From assembly GCA_023055355.1 (NCBI GenBank), contig JALJCS010000035.1:5897501-5961500 (forward strand): DNA of 64,000 nucleotides, given 5' to 3'. Every line of letters begins with the position of its first letter. Positions within the stretch are counted from its first letter, which is position 1. The notes under the pieces are model-generated. The model did no database searches. It was given only the letters and a program-made list of their open reading frames with translations, and was not told the origin of the DNA. Source of the stretch: Agelaius tricolor (taxonomy: Eukaryota; Chordata; Aves; Passeriformes; Icteridae). The position numbers were made by a program, and so were the translations under genes. Shown in pieces: positions 24,332-38,236 of the stretch.

Positions 24332-27300
24332 AAATCAATAGCAGCTCATCAGGAGCTGTGTGCTGGCTGGAGATGCCGCCTAAGGATGAGTCACATGCAG
24401 AGAAGGGGGCAATATAAAAAGAAAAGGGAAAAGAAATCTGAGGTTTGAGTCCAGACCTGGACTTAGGAATGCCTATTGTGTTGCTGGTGTGCCAAACCAA
24501 AGGGCTAGCTTTGTACTGTGTTCTCTCCCCTGCCTGCTAATCCTTGTGGGTGGTTGGTACAGAATTTTTCACCTTGATCCCATGATTATATGCTGGGCAG
24601 TGAGTGCCTGAATATGAGGACTCTTTGTGACTTTTAGCTGGCTATGGGTTAGTCCCACTGAGCTCCAAAGCAAGTGGTGCTGGCCTTGGGCTCCCAGTGA
24701 GAAGGCAATTGAATGGGCTGGGACTGAACAGCTCCAAGGATATTTTGAAATGCCGTAGGTCGTCCCTGTTGCTTTTCCTAAGCCAAAGTGAGCGAGGCTC
24801 GGATGATGTGCCGGAGATTGGGAACCTGGGGAGTTGTGTACATTTTTCATGAAGCTTTTTGGGAGATAAAAAGCATTAGAAATCATTTGGTTTAAGGTTC
24901 CTGAAGTGACCAAATGCCTTGAGTGAGGCTTATCCAGAGCAGCCTGAGGCTGCTCCAGGACACAGAAGTGTGCAGGGCAAGATCCAGCTGCAGAAGTAGG
25001 GTCTAGTAAAGGTTTTGGAAAGGAAAGAATGAATTGCTTCTTACTGGGGGCTGAGTGCCAATTACGTTTCTCACCTCTGTCCCAGCCCAGCAGTTGCTGA
25101 TGGTGAGGGTCAGGACATCTGCACCAAAGGTGCTCAGTCCCCCTTGGCAGGATAAAGATCCCCAAAGTGACAATTTCCACCCAAATGTTCTCAAACCAAT
25201 CTTGCTCCCAGTTTTCTCAGTAAAGATGAGCTCTGCAAGGGATGTGGAAATGGAACCTTTGCAGCTGCCAGGGTCTCTCTGCCTGATTTCTCTCCAACAT
25301 CAAGAAGCTCCCAGGGTAGTGGGCACCCAGAAGGTGCCAGGGGTTATTCTGCAGGAATGAATGAATGGAATAAATCCATTTCAAATGCCAGGTTTTGACA
25401 GAGGTGACAGGCTTTAGGAGGTGGCAGTGGCTCAGTCCCTGCTCTCCCTTTGTAGAGGTTTGACTCTCACACCACACTGTTGGGGCTGCCAGCACAGGAG
25501 GAGCCATTGGGGTTGGAGCTGGTCCCTGGCTGCTGCCAGAGCCCTTTCAAGACATTACAGATCATGTTCCATCCTCTCGCTGAGCTCCCTGGCTATTGTT
25601 AGCTGCTGTTGAAACCTGACACTAATCAAAGAGGGTATTTTGTGTTTAATAAATTCCTGCTTGAGTCATGCCAGCAGGAGGGCACTGGCCAGATACCTGC
25701 CAGTGTCACTGCAGGGTGGCAGCACTGGTATAGTTCTCTCTTAGAGTCTCCTGCACCCCTCAGCCCTGTGGGTGCTACCCCACAGGGGTGCATATCCCTG
25801 CACCATGGCAAGCTTGTCTACCTGATCCTTGGAAAGAAAAGTCCCCTCCCTGTGGCAGCAGCACCTTAGAATACCCAGAGGGATCTTCAAATGCTGGGAG
25901 CAGGCTGAGCATCCCTAGTGCCATGTCCCATCTTGCCCCCTTTCCTGCCACCCCAGGCAGCCAGCCCTGTGCTCACCCTGCTCCCTGGCTGTCCCCACTT
26001 CCCATCTTTGCAAGGACACACCAACATGCTGTCAGGAAGCTGAAAGCATCAAACTGCTGCAAGGCCTCAAACCCCCAGGAAGCTCTGGAGCACTGCCTGC
26101 GTCTTGAGTGCTGGGAAGGGGGGAAGCTGCCCCCACTGCCAGCCAGGCTTCATCCTTCTCCTTCGCTTTCCTTGCCTGGAGGGGAGGCTGGACTGGTCTG
26201 CTTCCCCTGGGAATACCAGAATCACACTTGGACCACCACTAGCAGCAAGCAGGGTGCTGGGAGGGAATTGCAGGAGTAGAGGACATGGCTGACTCTGTTT
26301 CCCTCTCTAGCAGCTGTCCTTGCTTGGGCAGAGGAAACCAGGGGCAGTGCCATTCCTGCAAGCAGATTCCATAGGATGTACCTTAACTTTTGCAAAATAG
26401 CCGCTTTTGTAATCTTTTCTAAGACTTCAGATATTTCATCTAACATCCATCACGCAAACCCTGCAGGGGAGCCTCTGCTGCCTTTTGTACACCTTCCCTC
26501 CACATCTACTTTTGTTTTTTGGGCAATGGCGTGTGGCATGTATAGTACATCACATCTGAGTGTAGGCCAAGGTTTGGGGTGGAGCATGTGGGGTGAATCC
26601 TGCTTTTAAGCTGGTCTTGCCCTATTTGCCTTGGCTACAGCTGTGTGAGTGTGCGAGACTGGGAGGTGTTTTGGGGTGGCATTCCCTGTGTCCACACAAG
26701 TGCTACAGCAGAGCTTGGCTCCCGTACTGAGCACCATCCCAACCTTATTCTCCTGCTTCTTCCTTCCTCTACCACCTCTCTCCTTCTTCTCTGCAAGCAA
26801 GATGCTAATCCATGAGTTCCTGCCATGGATTTGCCTGCAGTTAGACCAAACACCCAACTCTGCTGAGCCCCTGCTCCAGCTCCTGCTGCCCACAGTGGCT
26901 CAGCCTGGGGAGAGCAGCTTCCTGCTCCTGGTCATTCCACATAAGCTTGGGATGGATTTTAGTCACTGTGGGATTTTGACATGCTGTCAGGATTTCTCCA
27001 TTCCTGCAGACAAGTGTTCCTTGTAGACACCTCAAAAACTGAGTCAGGTGCACCAACCTCTCCCAGTGAAGTCATGGACTGGCTGCAGCCTCTTCTATGC
27101 AGGGAAAAAGGCAGGGACTGTGGGCTGGGGTAGCCTTCACCTCCACTTCCCCACCTGCAGAATTCCCTCCTTGCTGCTCATCTCCATTGTGAAAGCTCTG
27201 TGTTGCTTTCACTGGAAACAGCTATTTTTCTTATTTTTATTGATCGTAGACTTCAAAACCCAAAGGGTGTAAGATGGTTCCAGTCTAATTAGTATTTAAC

Positions 27301-29392
27301 CTGCAACAAAATATTGTATTTTACATTGATTTTTTTTTTTTTTTTAGAAAGGAAACATTGGTTCAGTTTCTAAATGAAACACTTTAGCAGGCCATTTGGA
27401 AAATCATCATCATGTTCAGACTTTGTAAACATAATTTCTTCAATATTCTTTTTCCCCCAACTTGCAGCCAGGTAAGAAAACATACACAAAAATTAGTGGG
27501 TGGTTTGAGTCGCCCCAAAGCTGTATTTCTCCGGCAACACTCTGAATGGAAAGTTGTACCCGGCACTGGCTAATGCCAACCAGTAAGTAAGAAGGGCTTG
27601 GTTCTCCCCTGGTCATGCACAGCTCCCAGAGCAAGGTTTCCTCAAAGGAAGCTCTCCCTCAGTGACCCTTCCAATCACAGCAAGTCAGGCCTTGCCCTCA
27701 GAAACTCCTGGGGACCCCCCAGGCCAGTGTCCCCAGGTGAGGGCTGCAGTGAAGGGGAAAGGAGAAGGTGTGGGGACGTGGGGACATGGGGTCTGTGTCC
27801 CCCAGCTCTGCTTTAAGCCATTTGGACCCTTCAGAAGTGATAAGGGGCCCTCCATCCCTTCTGCCCTGGCTTGTTCCATAGGCTTAAAATGATTCTGGGT
27901 TTGTCCTTGGATTTGTCCTCTGAGCTTTTTGTAAGGCTTGGCCAGGTTTCCTTAGGTACTTTGAGCTTGTACCCTTTTGCAATCAAAATACTGTGCTGGG
28001 GACATGGAGGGCACAGCTGCAGCAGATGTGGCCAAGAGCTGGATGCTTTTGGCTCCTCTTGGAGCCACTGCAGCCAGGGCTCTGCCTGTCTGTCTCTTGT
28101 CTCACTTTTTCCTCCCTGAAGCCAATTTGGGGAGTGCAAATGGACAAACCCCAAACCCTGAGCTTCTCTAAGGGTCTTGGAAGATGTTTACCTCAGTGCA
28201 GTGGACACGTTTCTCTGCTTGGTGAAAGAGGGTGGGTAGAAGGTGCTGTGGAATGTCCTCATTCCTATTTGCCTTTTGGGACTTCTTCGTGATGACTCTG
28301 TGGGTCTGGGAGTGTGGGATTTTCTGGTGAGGGCTGTGCTGTGCTTCAGATGCTCTGCCTCTCTAGGAGAGTTCCCTCCCAGGATCCTGCCCTGTGCCAT
28401 GATTTCCCTGTCTGTCACAGTCTGCACATGAGCATCCCTTGCCCAGTGTCTCTGGATGAATGGGAATGGGCTGAGTGGAAGGCCAGGGCAGGGTAGAAAC
28501 AGGTCATATGTCTGGGATGGAAATGGGATTGTTTGCTCACCAAGAGCTCTTCCTCTGAAGTTTCCCCTGGCCCTCAGTCAGCAGAGGGAATTCCCTTTCC
28601 CTCTGCCCAAGATCCAGCTGGGATTGCTGCAGGAAACATGCAGACTAGCTGTAATTGCTGTCTCTCCCCATGTTCACCAGGTTTTGTGGTCCTCACTCGG
28701 TGCCATCCTGCCTTCCACTTGTCTGGGTGATTAGGGATGTGCTGGATTAATCAGCAGAGGTGGTGGTGATCCTGCAGACCTGTCCCATCTCCTGCACTGC
28801 CCCAATGACATTCTCTGCCCTGGATGAATCTTTCATGCACTTACTTTGTGTATATTTAATAGGCTTGGATTTGGTTTCAGTTCATGTGGGAGTTTGGGGG
28901 CTCAGAGGGCTGTATCCTTCAGTGGGATGTGGCTGGGGCGGGAGACTGGTCCCCAGGGGAGAGGTCTGTGGAGGGAGGCAGAGAGCCTGTTTCACCTGTG
29001 ACAAGCAGGGTGCTAATCTTCACAGGGAATACTTTGGCTTCACAAGGAATATTTTGGCTCTGCAGGTGTGGGCACAGAGTTTTCCTGGCCAAAGAGGGTT
29101 AACCCGGTGTTGGTGGGAGCAGACAGTGAGCTTGTAAGGGATGGTAAGGGCAGAGGAGCTGCCAGGACAATTAGCACAGGCTTGTTCTCCCCAGCACGTC
29201 CCTGGGATGTAATCAGCCCGTCAGTTCTCTGGCTTTATTAATACATTGATATTTGGAGGCCTTGGCTCTGTGCAGTGTGGTGCCTGCCAGCCAAGCCTCT
29301 GCGGGAAGTGGGGGTTCGAGGTGGCATGTCTCTGGGCATGGCAATGCCTCATTTTGGAACCCTTTCAGGCTTCTTCCTTGGGGACTGATGGC

Positions 29393-29425
29393 AGAGGAGG
29401 AGGAGGGGGAGGAGGAGGAGGAGAG
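29393..29425. repeat. (GGA)n-like purine tract
   Basis: Repeated AGG/GGA trinucleotides with one GGGGG interruption. A simple repeat in non-coding DNA. Confidence 0.9.
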
Positions 29426-31325
29426 ACATTCCCTCCATCTGTGCACTGCCCTAGGAAGGGATTTAAATCACAGGTTTGCAAAAAAGAGGAAATGTGCCTG
29501 ATTTTCCCAGGCTTTGAAGCCTGCAGAAGTCTCCTGACAATGATCCCCTTCCAGCTTCAGGCAGGTCTGGCTCAGAGGGGATCTTCCCTGGCCATGGAGC
29601 CAGGCACTGTCAGCTAGGGCCTCCATCCTGGGGCTGGGCAGCAGCAAGGATCAGGCTGTGCTCCTGCAGCTCCCAGTGAGTGCAGGCAGGAGAGTTTCTG
29701 TTCCCAGGGTCGGTACCCTGGATCTCCTCTACCCTCTGTGCCAGCAGCAGAGAGTGAGAGATGCTCTTGAAGGAAATACATCAATATTAAAATATAAATA
29801 ATAAACATAGATTAGAAATTCATATATATGCTTAGGACTAGTTTTGTCCTCATCCATCTTTCCATGAGTCTGGGAACTCCTCTTCCCTGTCCTGTCATTC
29901 TTTCCCCCTCCAGTGTGAACTTGTCTGACGACCACAACCTCCTTGGCGTGGCAGCCCTGATGCCACATGTGTGGCCATGCAGAGCCATCCCTTCAATTCC
30001 TTCATTTCACCAACTGTTACATAAATCTGCTTTTATACTGAACTTGTGGACGTCACTGGAGCTCTGTCCATACCCATAACATCACTGTTTCCATGGGAAC
30101 CAGCATACTTCCAAGGGGGAAAAAGTAGAAGGAGACTAAAAAAGGACAAAGAAGGAACAAAATAAGATGAATATGTGACATATCCCAACTATGTGTTGGT
30201 GTAGGATGTTACAAAGATTTCACTGCAACTTGTTTAGGCAGCCTTGCATAACAGTTTTTGTCTTGAGTGTAGCAGCAAGCAGAGTCACGGATGGCAGAAA
30301 CTTAATAGTATCCCAAATATCCGGGGTCCCTTAGTGAGGAAGAGCTGTCTCTGGCAGCTCTGCATAAGGTGCTGCTCTGTGTAAGCAGCAGGGGAAGATG
30401 CATCTGTGTGTAAGCAGCAGGGGACGTGCTGCAGCATTTCCCTGGGTTTCCATGGGTTTTCCTCTCTCCTGGAGTGTGGCTGGGGCTGTGCATTGTGAGG
30501 AGATGGCACTGCTGGGTGTTGTGGATGTGTCTTGGTACCACTGAACTTTAAGGGCAGGTGCTATTAAGGGACATTTACAGTGAGTGAGTTTAAATATATT
30601 TATCTGGGGGTTTAGTGTCCATCCACTGTGCACTTTATAAGGCATGGTGGGATAAAAGGTCTTAAATAAGTTATTGAGCCTCAGCAATGGCTTTGGCATA
30701 TTGAGAGTATTTTAACTGGTAGCCCCTGACTCCCTGTGGAAGACCTGGCCATTAGGAAAGATTTTACTGTTCATGACAACATTGTTAATGCCATGTGTGA
30801 GTTACTGGGAGGGAACCCATCCCCTGGCTCTGTCACAGGAGGTGACGGCTGGTGCAGAGGCTGAGCTGGGAGCTGGGAGGGACGGGTCTGGGTAGAGGAT
30901 GGGGACGTGCCCCATTCTGGTGGGATGAATGGGAGGAGTGCCTGTCCCTGAGCCACCCAAATGTTAGCTGAAGGTGCCAAACTGCTGGGAGAGGGAGTTT
31001 GGGGGGAAGTTGAAGCTTCTGTGGAGCTTGATTTGGGCAAGCAAGGCTTCACCTTCTTCTCTTCTGACCTTGTCTCCAGGAGATGCAGGGTAGTGGGAGT
31101 TGGATGGTGGCTTTGGCTGGTGAAAGAGCTGGTGAACTCCATGGGGCTTCCACCTGACCCATCCACTGAACCAGGGCTGGGGCCATGCACTGACCCTTTG
31201 CACCACTTCATTTTGGGCTGTTTTGGTCACTGCTCTTGGTGCTGAGGTAGGCATGAGGAGGAAGAAAGGACTGGGATGAGAAGCCAAAATAAATTTAGCC
31301 TAAAGTGCTCCTGCTTGACATATAT

Positions 31326-31370
31326 ATGATATGATATGATATGATATGATATGATATGATATGATATGAT
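31326..31370. repeat. (ATGAT)9 pentanucleotide microsatellite
   Basis: Nine perfect ATGAT units follow a short TATATAT lead-in. Perfect identity between copies suggests recent expansion and probable length polymorphism. Confidence 0.95.
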
Positions 31371-34300
31371 ATTGTTTTACTAAAGCACCCATCCTTGCAG
31401 ATGCTGGTCCCAGAGCCAGGCTGCCAGCAGCTGAGCCCTCCCAGCTCAGGAGTTAATTGCAACCGGCATGTAGGGCTTTTCTTAAAAGCTCCAGCTCCTG
31501 AAATTTGGCGATTATGCAAGTCACTCAGCTTGCAGGATTTTTTTATCTTCTTTTTTTTTTTCCTCTCTTTAAGCAATAAGATTTTAAACCCTTCTAGTTG
31601 CTGGAAAAAAAGCCCTTAGAGTAGAAATCTAAAAGGTTACCAGGAAACAATACTGAAACTGTAAGACAAATAAGAACCTCATCAGGGTTTCAATTTTATT
31701 TCTTTTTTTTTTTTACCAAACAACCTTTTCTATCACTCCCCATCCCCCCTAAATATGGCATCATTCTTTGCCTCATCACTCGGGTGGCTGAGCAGGGCTC
31801 CTCCATACTGCTGAGCAAATCCTACCTCTTCCTTCAGAGGTGGCTACATCTCACAGGCACAGGAGAGCATCTCTGCCTGCAGCTGACAGTGCTGATTCTA
31901 AGTCCTTGGGAGAAGAATGATAAGATGATTGCTCCCTGAAATCCCCCTTTTCCTCCACTTTTGGGCTTTACAGTCCCTTTTATGTGTCATGGAGCCACTG
32001 GGGACTCTGTAGTCTCACCAGGATGGGAGCAGAGTGCTGCCTTTCATGGCAGAGGGAAGCAGCCAGCAGTGCATCCCTTTGAACATCTGCAAGCTGAAAT
32101 GAATTAGAGATGACATTTCCAAAAACACTGCCATGAATAATCACCCTGTTTTGGTTTCCCAGGTTTAATTGTGAGGCTGCATGAATTAAAAAAACCTCCT
32201 GTGTCTGTCTACATGGGAGGGAAAAGGTTCTGAAGAGCTGCAGAGCAGTGATGAGGCAGGGATGCTCCTGCCTAGCTTTTTCCCAGCTCAGAGACTGTGG
32301 ATGGGGATATGCCAGGCTCAGTGGGGTCATGCCAGCTCCTGGCAGTGTGTCCTCAGCCTGCCAGCTGCAGTGACCTGGGATGGGAACACTCTCTGAGCAG
32401 TGAATTCAAGCAGTGCTTGAATTTTTAAACCCCTTTGTGCAGCCCCACTGGAGGAGCCTCATAGCTTTGCTTTCCAGGAATGCCCTGGCAATGGGACTTG
32501 CCTGGCACAAATCCCTGCAGACCGCAGGGCAGGAGGCAAGTGCTCCATCACATGTGTGCCATGAGCATGCCAGGGCTGCCGTGCCTGCAGTGGCTTTTCC
32601 ATCCTGCCAGGGAAAAGCAGGCCTACTGCTGCTGTGGTGCTGTGATGCTGCAGGAAAGGCTGTAAACCCTGCAGCATCCTCCCTGCTTCAGCCTGAGCTT
32701 GTGTCCCTCAGAGGGACAGGTGGGAGCAGGCCTGGAAAAGCATCTGGGAGGGCAAAGCTGTAGGGTGGAGACCATGTTACAATGACACTGGGGGCAGATC
32801 CTTTCCAGTGCTTGGCTGCAGGTCAGGGAAGTGGATTCACTGGGTAGAGATATTTCAAGAGCACTCTGGCATTGCTGCGTCCACAGAGGTGGAAATACTT
32901 CCTGCAAATGCTAAAAGCAAAATACAGAGGCTGGACTTGCTTTGGAAGGAATGTGGTAGGAAAAAAAAAATCTAATTAAATATCCAGGACTGTGATGGGA
33001 ATCCTATAACCTTTAACTGGGCATGACATGAAGAGCCTTTTCCTGTTGGCTTGGTGCAGTGAGAGGCAAAGCTAGGAAGGGGTTATTATTTCCATCTGTG
33101 AGGCAGATTAATTCTGAGAACTTTTAACTTCCCTTGCAAATGGCCTAAATTAATGTTTTAGGATTTTAGTCCTTGCCTTCTCCCACCCCCCCAAAGGCCA
33201 GGCCCTGGAAGTACCATTATGCTTCTGTCAAAGGGGCTATTTCTGGAATTGATGATATGAATGAAGCCTGAAACTCCACTCTCATTAACGTCTGCAGCTT
33301 ATCCCGGTATCACTCCTAAGCTGGTGGGACTTGGTGACACTGCAGGGGAAGGCTGTCATTTCAACCCAATTTTCATATCACATTTGCACAAAAATTTCCA
33401 GGCCTTGCCAGCGCTTTCCACACATTTGTCAAATCCCAGCCACTGTCCCAGTGAGTGAGGGCTTCTCCTGGCACAGAAGCGATGGCTGTGGGTGCTGATG
33501 GGGGACTTGGTCCTGGATGTGATCGCTGTGTTGAAATGACGACTCCTTGCCCTAAAAAACAGAGAGCGAAGAGAGCCCAGTGTCACCTGCCTGGATCCAG
33601 GGGGTTTTATGCATTGCTTAATTTTGAGTTTCATTGTGTGGTACAAACCTGCAGCCCCTCATGCTGCAGGGCTGCCCCCTTGCCCACGGAACCCTGCTCC
33701 CATCACACTGCTTGTGCTTGGGGTGGGGGGGCGGAGGGCTGTCCCACCCCCCTTCCCAGCAATGGCAGCACATGTCCGTGGAGCTGCTACTTCGCTGGAG
33801 AGTGGGAAGAGGGGTCAGGAAGGGAGAGAGAGGGATGCAGGGAAGGAGGAGAAGGGGAATGGTGGGAGCTACCTGGGAATAGCAAAGCATCAAGGGAAGA
33901 AATAAACATTAATCCCATAGAAGAGTGTGTGTCCCTGTAGAGCGTCACTAAATGCTCCCCTTCGTACTCAGCTCAGTCAGTGGCACTTCCCCAGGGAAAG
34001 GGAACCCAATCTCTGGGGCACAGAGGTGTCTGCTCTCTTCAGCCCCAAGCCAAAGAATCCACCAGGACCAGTGCAAGTGCTCCACCTCCTTGGAAAGAGT
34101 CCAGGATGCAGCTGGACAGAGCATCTCATCTGGTTTCTGCTGCCCTTGGGCAACAGATGCTGATTTAATTCACTCACTAGTGAATTTGATCCAAACTTTT
34201 GCAACCAAATCATAGCAAGCATAATGCAATATCTTTCTCTTTTAATTATATTAGGCTGGGTAGTGTTGGCTAATTGAATCTGGGACTCTTGCCTCTTAAT

Positions 34301-37300
34301 TACAAAAGGTCAGGTGCTGTGAATCGTGGGCAGGTGGCACTGGGACCACCGGTGGTGGGAAGGGGCTGAGGGCTCTTGCTCTGTGAAAGATGTCCTTTGG
34401 TAACAAGTGAGTGACTTCTGGACATTTTCCTTCTTTTTTTCTTTTGTTCTCTCTATCTTAGGAATTTTAAGTCAGATTACAACAGAATTGTTACTGCGAA
34501 TTTCTGTGTGGCAGAAACAGGTTTTTTTTTTAGTTGAAAAGAACCTGTGAGGATTTTGGCTGCCTGCCTTGAGCACATTGATGGTAAAAATGTGGATTTT
34601 TAAGAATACGCTGGGATGAGCAAGTGACCCCTAAAAGTGGTGACTTCTGACACCCATTGGGTGGGGTGGATGGGGTGATCACCTGCTATGTGGTCATGAA
34701 CCTCATTATTAATCCTTTTTCTTTTAAATATCAGCTCTGCTTGGTGGGAGGAGAGGGCAGGACTCTGAAGGCCAGCTCTGTTCCCAGTAAATATTTACCT
34801 CATGCAGTGAGGGCTGTGGGCTCAGCATGACACTGGGTGGTGGCAACGCCACCTCTGCCCCTGCTTTGAAGTAGTCTCCTCCTCACCTGAACTGCTGGCC
34901 AGGGACCAACACTGTCTCTGATGCTCCCCCAAAGCTGCTTTGCCCCTTCCCTGCCTGCCCTGCAGCAGTGAGAGGCATTCAAAAAAGCACCTTCTGCTTT
35001 TGCTAATTGAAGAGTTTCCCTTTGTCAGCCTCTTGCTCAAAGGAGGGTCGGTACAAAGCCATAGCCAGCAGCACTTTGTGTGCCTCTGAAAATCCCATTA
35101 GCAGAAGAAAGAGCTTGAATTTTCATTCAGCTGGAAAAAAAAAAGAGGGGGGGAAAAAATATCACCCCCCCCAACCTTCTGATGTATCAGCTGCACATTA
35201 ACATACTGCCCTCGGCACTGCTGGGGTGCCTGTCCTGGGAATATTTAATCAGGTGAAGTGTTACATTGGACTGAAATGTATGTGCTTCAGGGAGAAATGT
35301 GCTGATAAGTGGTCTGCAGTTAAATTTGGGGTAAAAAAAATCCTCTGCCCTCAGCAAATAAACACCCCTCCCCCTCCCTGGGTCCCCCTCCCTCTCCAGC
35401 TGTTTTCCTGCCTGCAGATGTTTGTTCCTGCAAGACAAGTTGGGATGTGGGGAGGGCAACCCTGAGATGGGAGGACAGGATAGGATGGGGGGACCTTCAC
35501 CGTAGCCATGGTGGGCAGCATGGGGGAGGCCATGGCTGTGCCAAGATGGGAGGTTCTGGCCCGGGGTAGCATGTCTTTGGGCAAGTAGGGGCTGCTGGCT
35601 GTACCATGGGGACCCTCTTGGGGTACAGATGTGGTGCTGGTCCCCAAATCTCCCTGCTGGGCACAGCTGGTGCCCTATGTGGGGCAGGTTGTGGCAATTT
35701 GGGGGGCTGGACTCTCCTGGCTTCCCTCCACTTGCAATCAGCCACCGGTACCAGTGCCAGCACTCTAATGAGTATTGAGGGGCATCTGAGCCATGATGCA
35801 GATTGTGGCATGCCAGGGAAGGACAGGGTCTTTGGTGCCATCCTGTGCTCTTCCATTTCATCCTTCGCTCATCCCTCTATGCCAGATATGAAGCTGTGGT
35901 GGGCTTGGCTCTGCTCAGCTGCCCTGGGTGAGCATTAGGGCTGTGCTGAGTCTTGCACAGGGAGGAGGTGAGATCAGAGGGGCTCCAAGCTGATGTCCAC
36001 CATGGTTGTGTGCCCGTCTCTGCTTGCCCAGGAGTTTGTGGTCCCCAGCCAGCATCAGCAGCTGCTTACTGGGCCAAAAGCCCCCCCCAGCTGGGATGGA
36101 GTGTGTGGAGGAGATCCACATCCAGTGAAGGCTCTTGTCCACTGCCATGGAAGAATTTGAATGGATCTTTGACTGTCTGGGGACTTGTCCATCTGTCTCC
36201 GCAGGTTCTGACCCAACCAACCCAGCTGTGCTGGGACATCCTCACTTCCCTGCTGCATATCTTCACAGCCTATACAGGTGACATTCCTTCTGTCACCCCT
36301 TTGGGTCTTTTTTAATTCTTTATGTTCCCAAGGGCTTTGCAGCTCCTTGCTGGCAGAGCCCTGGACGTGGCTGGTTCTGCTGGGGAATCTTCCCAGGCCC
36401 CCAAGCTGGGGATTCTCTTCAGTAGCTGCCCCTTCTTCTGGCTGCTCTCCATGCCTGCCTCCACAGGACTATATTTAGGCTAAATATCCCAGCCCATAGC
36501 CCCACCCTGACAGTTGGAATGTCTATCCCAATATCCTGTAAACATTTCTCCCGATTAAAAGATCCAGATTGTCGACAACCAAACTGTGACTCAACCCCAC
36601 GTGGTTTTCCAGGAATTCGCCCAGGATGGGTGGCGGGAGCTGCCAGCCCCAGGCCTGTGTGCCCGGTGGAGAGGCACCTGCTGATTCATCCTCACCTTCC
36701 GCTTCCCCAGGCAGATAACGCTACAGCACGGGCTCCTCAACACCACCCGCTGCTGTGTTGCAGTGAAAACTCTTGTCTGTCAAGGGCCATGCTTATTTTC
36801 CTGGAGCAGAGAAGCTGCTGCTGGCACTCAGGCAGGAGCATGGCCCTGCTGTCTGTGGGTCCTGGCAGTCGAGAGGGTGTTTTTCATGCTAGGCTGGAAG
36901 ATAACCCCAGCACCACACTGAACCAGTGCCTGGATTTCCCATCTCTCTGCTCCTGGAAATGCCCCCAGAAGTATGCAGGAATTGGGTACCAGGTTTGAAC
37001 CATCCCTATGGGGATGAGCTGCCGCAGCACACTCTGTTCTGCCCCAAAAGTGCATCCAACATCTGTCCCAGCAGCTCAGCTCTTTAAAAATTGCTTTGAG
37101 AGGCAGGAGGCAGGTAGGGATTGGGCTCTGCTGGCCCTCACTTAAAGGCTTTTAGGCTGTTCATTAATGGTTTTGGCAGTCTTGATTTGGATTGGGAATG
37201 AAAGTTTAAGCAGTGGCTTTGAGGAAAGACCCCTGGGATAAGCTGAGACATGGTTAATAGAAATTGTAATGTTAAAGTGCTTTTCTGTAAAACGCTAGGA

Positions 37301-37626
37301 GAGGAAATTAATGGTGTGGGGTTTTTTAGTTTTTTTCTAAAAGTTGATATTGCTCATTTAATTAAATGTTTTAATCCATCACATCAGCACTCGGCACTCT
37401 TGCCATGCAACTTCCATTTTAGAGTGGTTTTCACATCAGCTGTAGCCACTGATGGCAGCATGGCGAGAACACCTGCAGGTATCTCAACATGTAAACTCGG
37501 AGAGTGCCTAACATAGGGAAGCTGGTCTGCTCCTGGCCTTAAAGACCAGGAAAAGCTTTTCAATTCAGATGTTGCTTCTTGTGGATGCACCTCTGGGTCT
37601 GTTGCCTCCTTGACAGGAGTGTGCAG

Positions 37627-37738
37627 ATGGTTCGAGAGGGTCAGCATGCTGGTGATTCTGCTCAACTGTGTGACGCTGGGCATGTTCCACCCCTGCGAGG
37701 ATATCGCCTGCGACTCGCCACGCTGCAGGATCCTCCAG
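37627..37738 (+). CDS. CACNA1G: CACNA1G exon (probable exon 2): domain I S1
   Basis: This exon encodes one partial codon plus 37 residues that open with [13 protein letters not shown] and end in CRILQ. It forms transmembrane segment S1 of domain I and the following extracellular stretch of the Cav3.1 T-type calcium channel, a plasma-membrane pore opened by small depolarisations. The sequence matches remembered mammalian Cav3.1 almost residue for residue (for example CEDIACDS). The acceptor is ..GTGCAG|A and the donor is CTCCAG|GT. The first base completes a proline codon left open by the missing exon 1 (the family reads ..NPWFER). A competing AG lies 10 bases upstream (37615-37616), and using it would shift the frame. 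The exon carrying the start codon is not in the window. Confidence 0.95.
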
Positions 37739-38236
37739 GTACAGCCCCAGGGCTGCTGGAAGCTCAACAGCAGCCTCAGGTTGATGTAGAGAGGGAAGAA
37801 CTGAGCTGGCTCCAGCCACGGTGGTGTGGTGTCCCAGAATGTCAGGTCCTGCCTGCACTGTCTGTCCTATGAGCATTTGGAAAATACTGGTTTTGGTGCT
37901 CGGATGAGAACATGCAGTGCTATCAGGCAAAGCCCCTGCCAGGCTGTGCCACTCCCAGCCTAGCTAAGCCTTTCTTGGAGTGCTTGGGGAAGGCCAACCA
38001 TCTAGTGGTCAGTGAAAGCAGAGCCCAAAATATACTTGTCCATTATCCTGGCACTATGGGTGCTGTTGGACCATCCGGGCTGGGCCCTGGACCACAGGGC
38101 TGCTCTCAGCACAGCTTCTTCCCAGGGATTTAGCTTTTAGAGATGCAAGAGGAGACCTTGCTGGACTCGGGTTTCCAATTCCCTCCCTTGGTGCAAGTGT
38201 GCAGAAGCATCCCTCCTCCCTTCCTTTCTTTTGCAG
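37739..38236 (+). other. Intron between S1 and S2 exons (498 bp)
   Basis: The intron begins GTACAG and ends in a pyrimidine-rich tract closed by CTTTTGCAG. It is phase 0. I see no repeat or second exon in it. Confidence 0.9.

Larger units (their letters stand above)
13121..37626. other. Non-coding DNA upstream of the first recognised exon (probable intron 1)
   Basis: About 24.5 kb in which I recognise no protein-coding exon. It holds a T-rich tract (about 17460-17610), a possible ancient SINE/LINE tail (about 20466-20605), a 13-bp-arm inverted repeat (24251-24331), a GGA-rich tract (29393-29425), an ATGAT pentamer array (31326-31370), a short 19-bp tandem repeat (14612-14656) and a GC hairpin (15932-15952). 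The acceptor of the first recognised CACNA1G exon ends it at 37626. If it is intronic, intron 1 is longer than 37 kb. Confidence 0.6.

Noticed and set aside
35187..35861. A 224-codon minus-strand open frame
   Set aside because: No similarity to a known family by eye, and composition follows the local GC-rich sequence. No splice or promoter context supports it.
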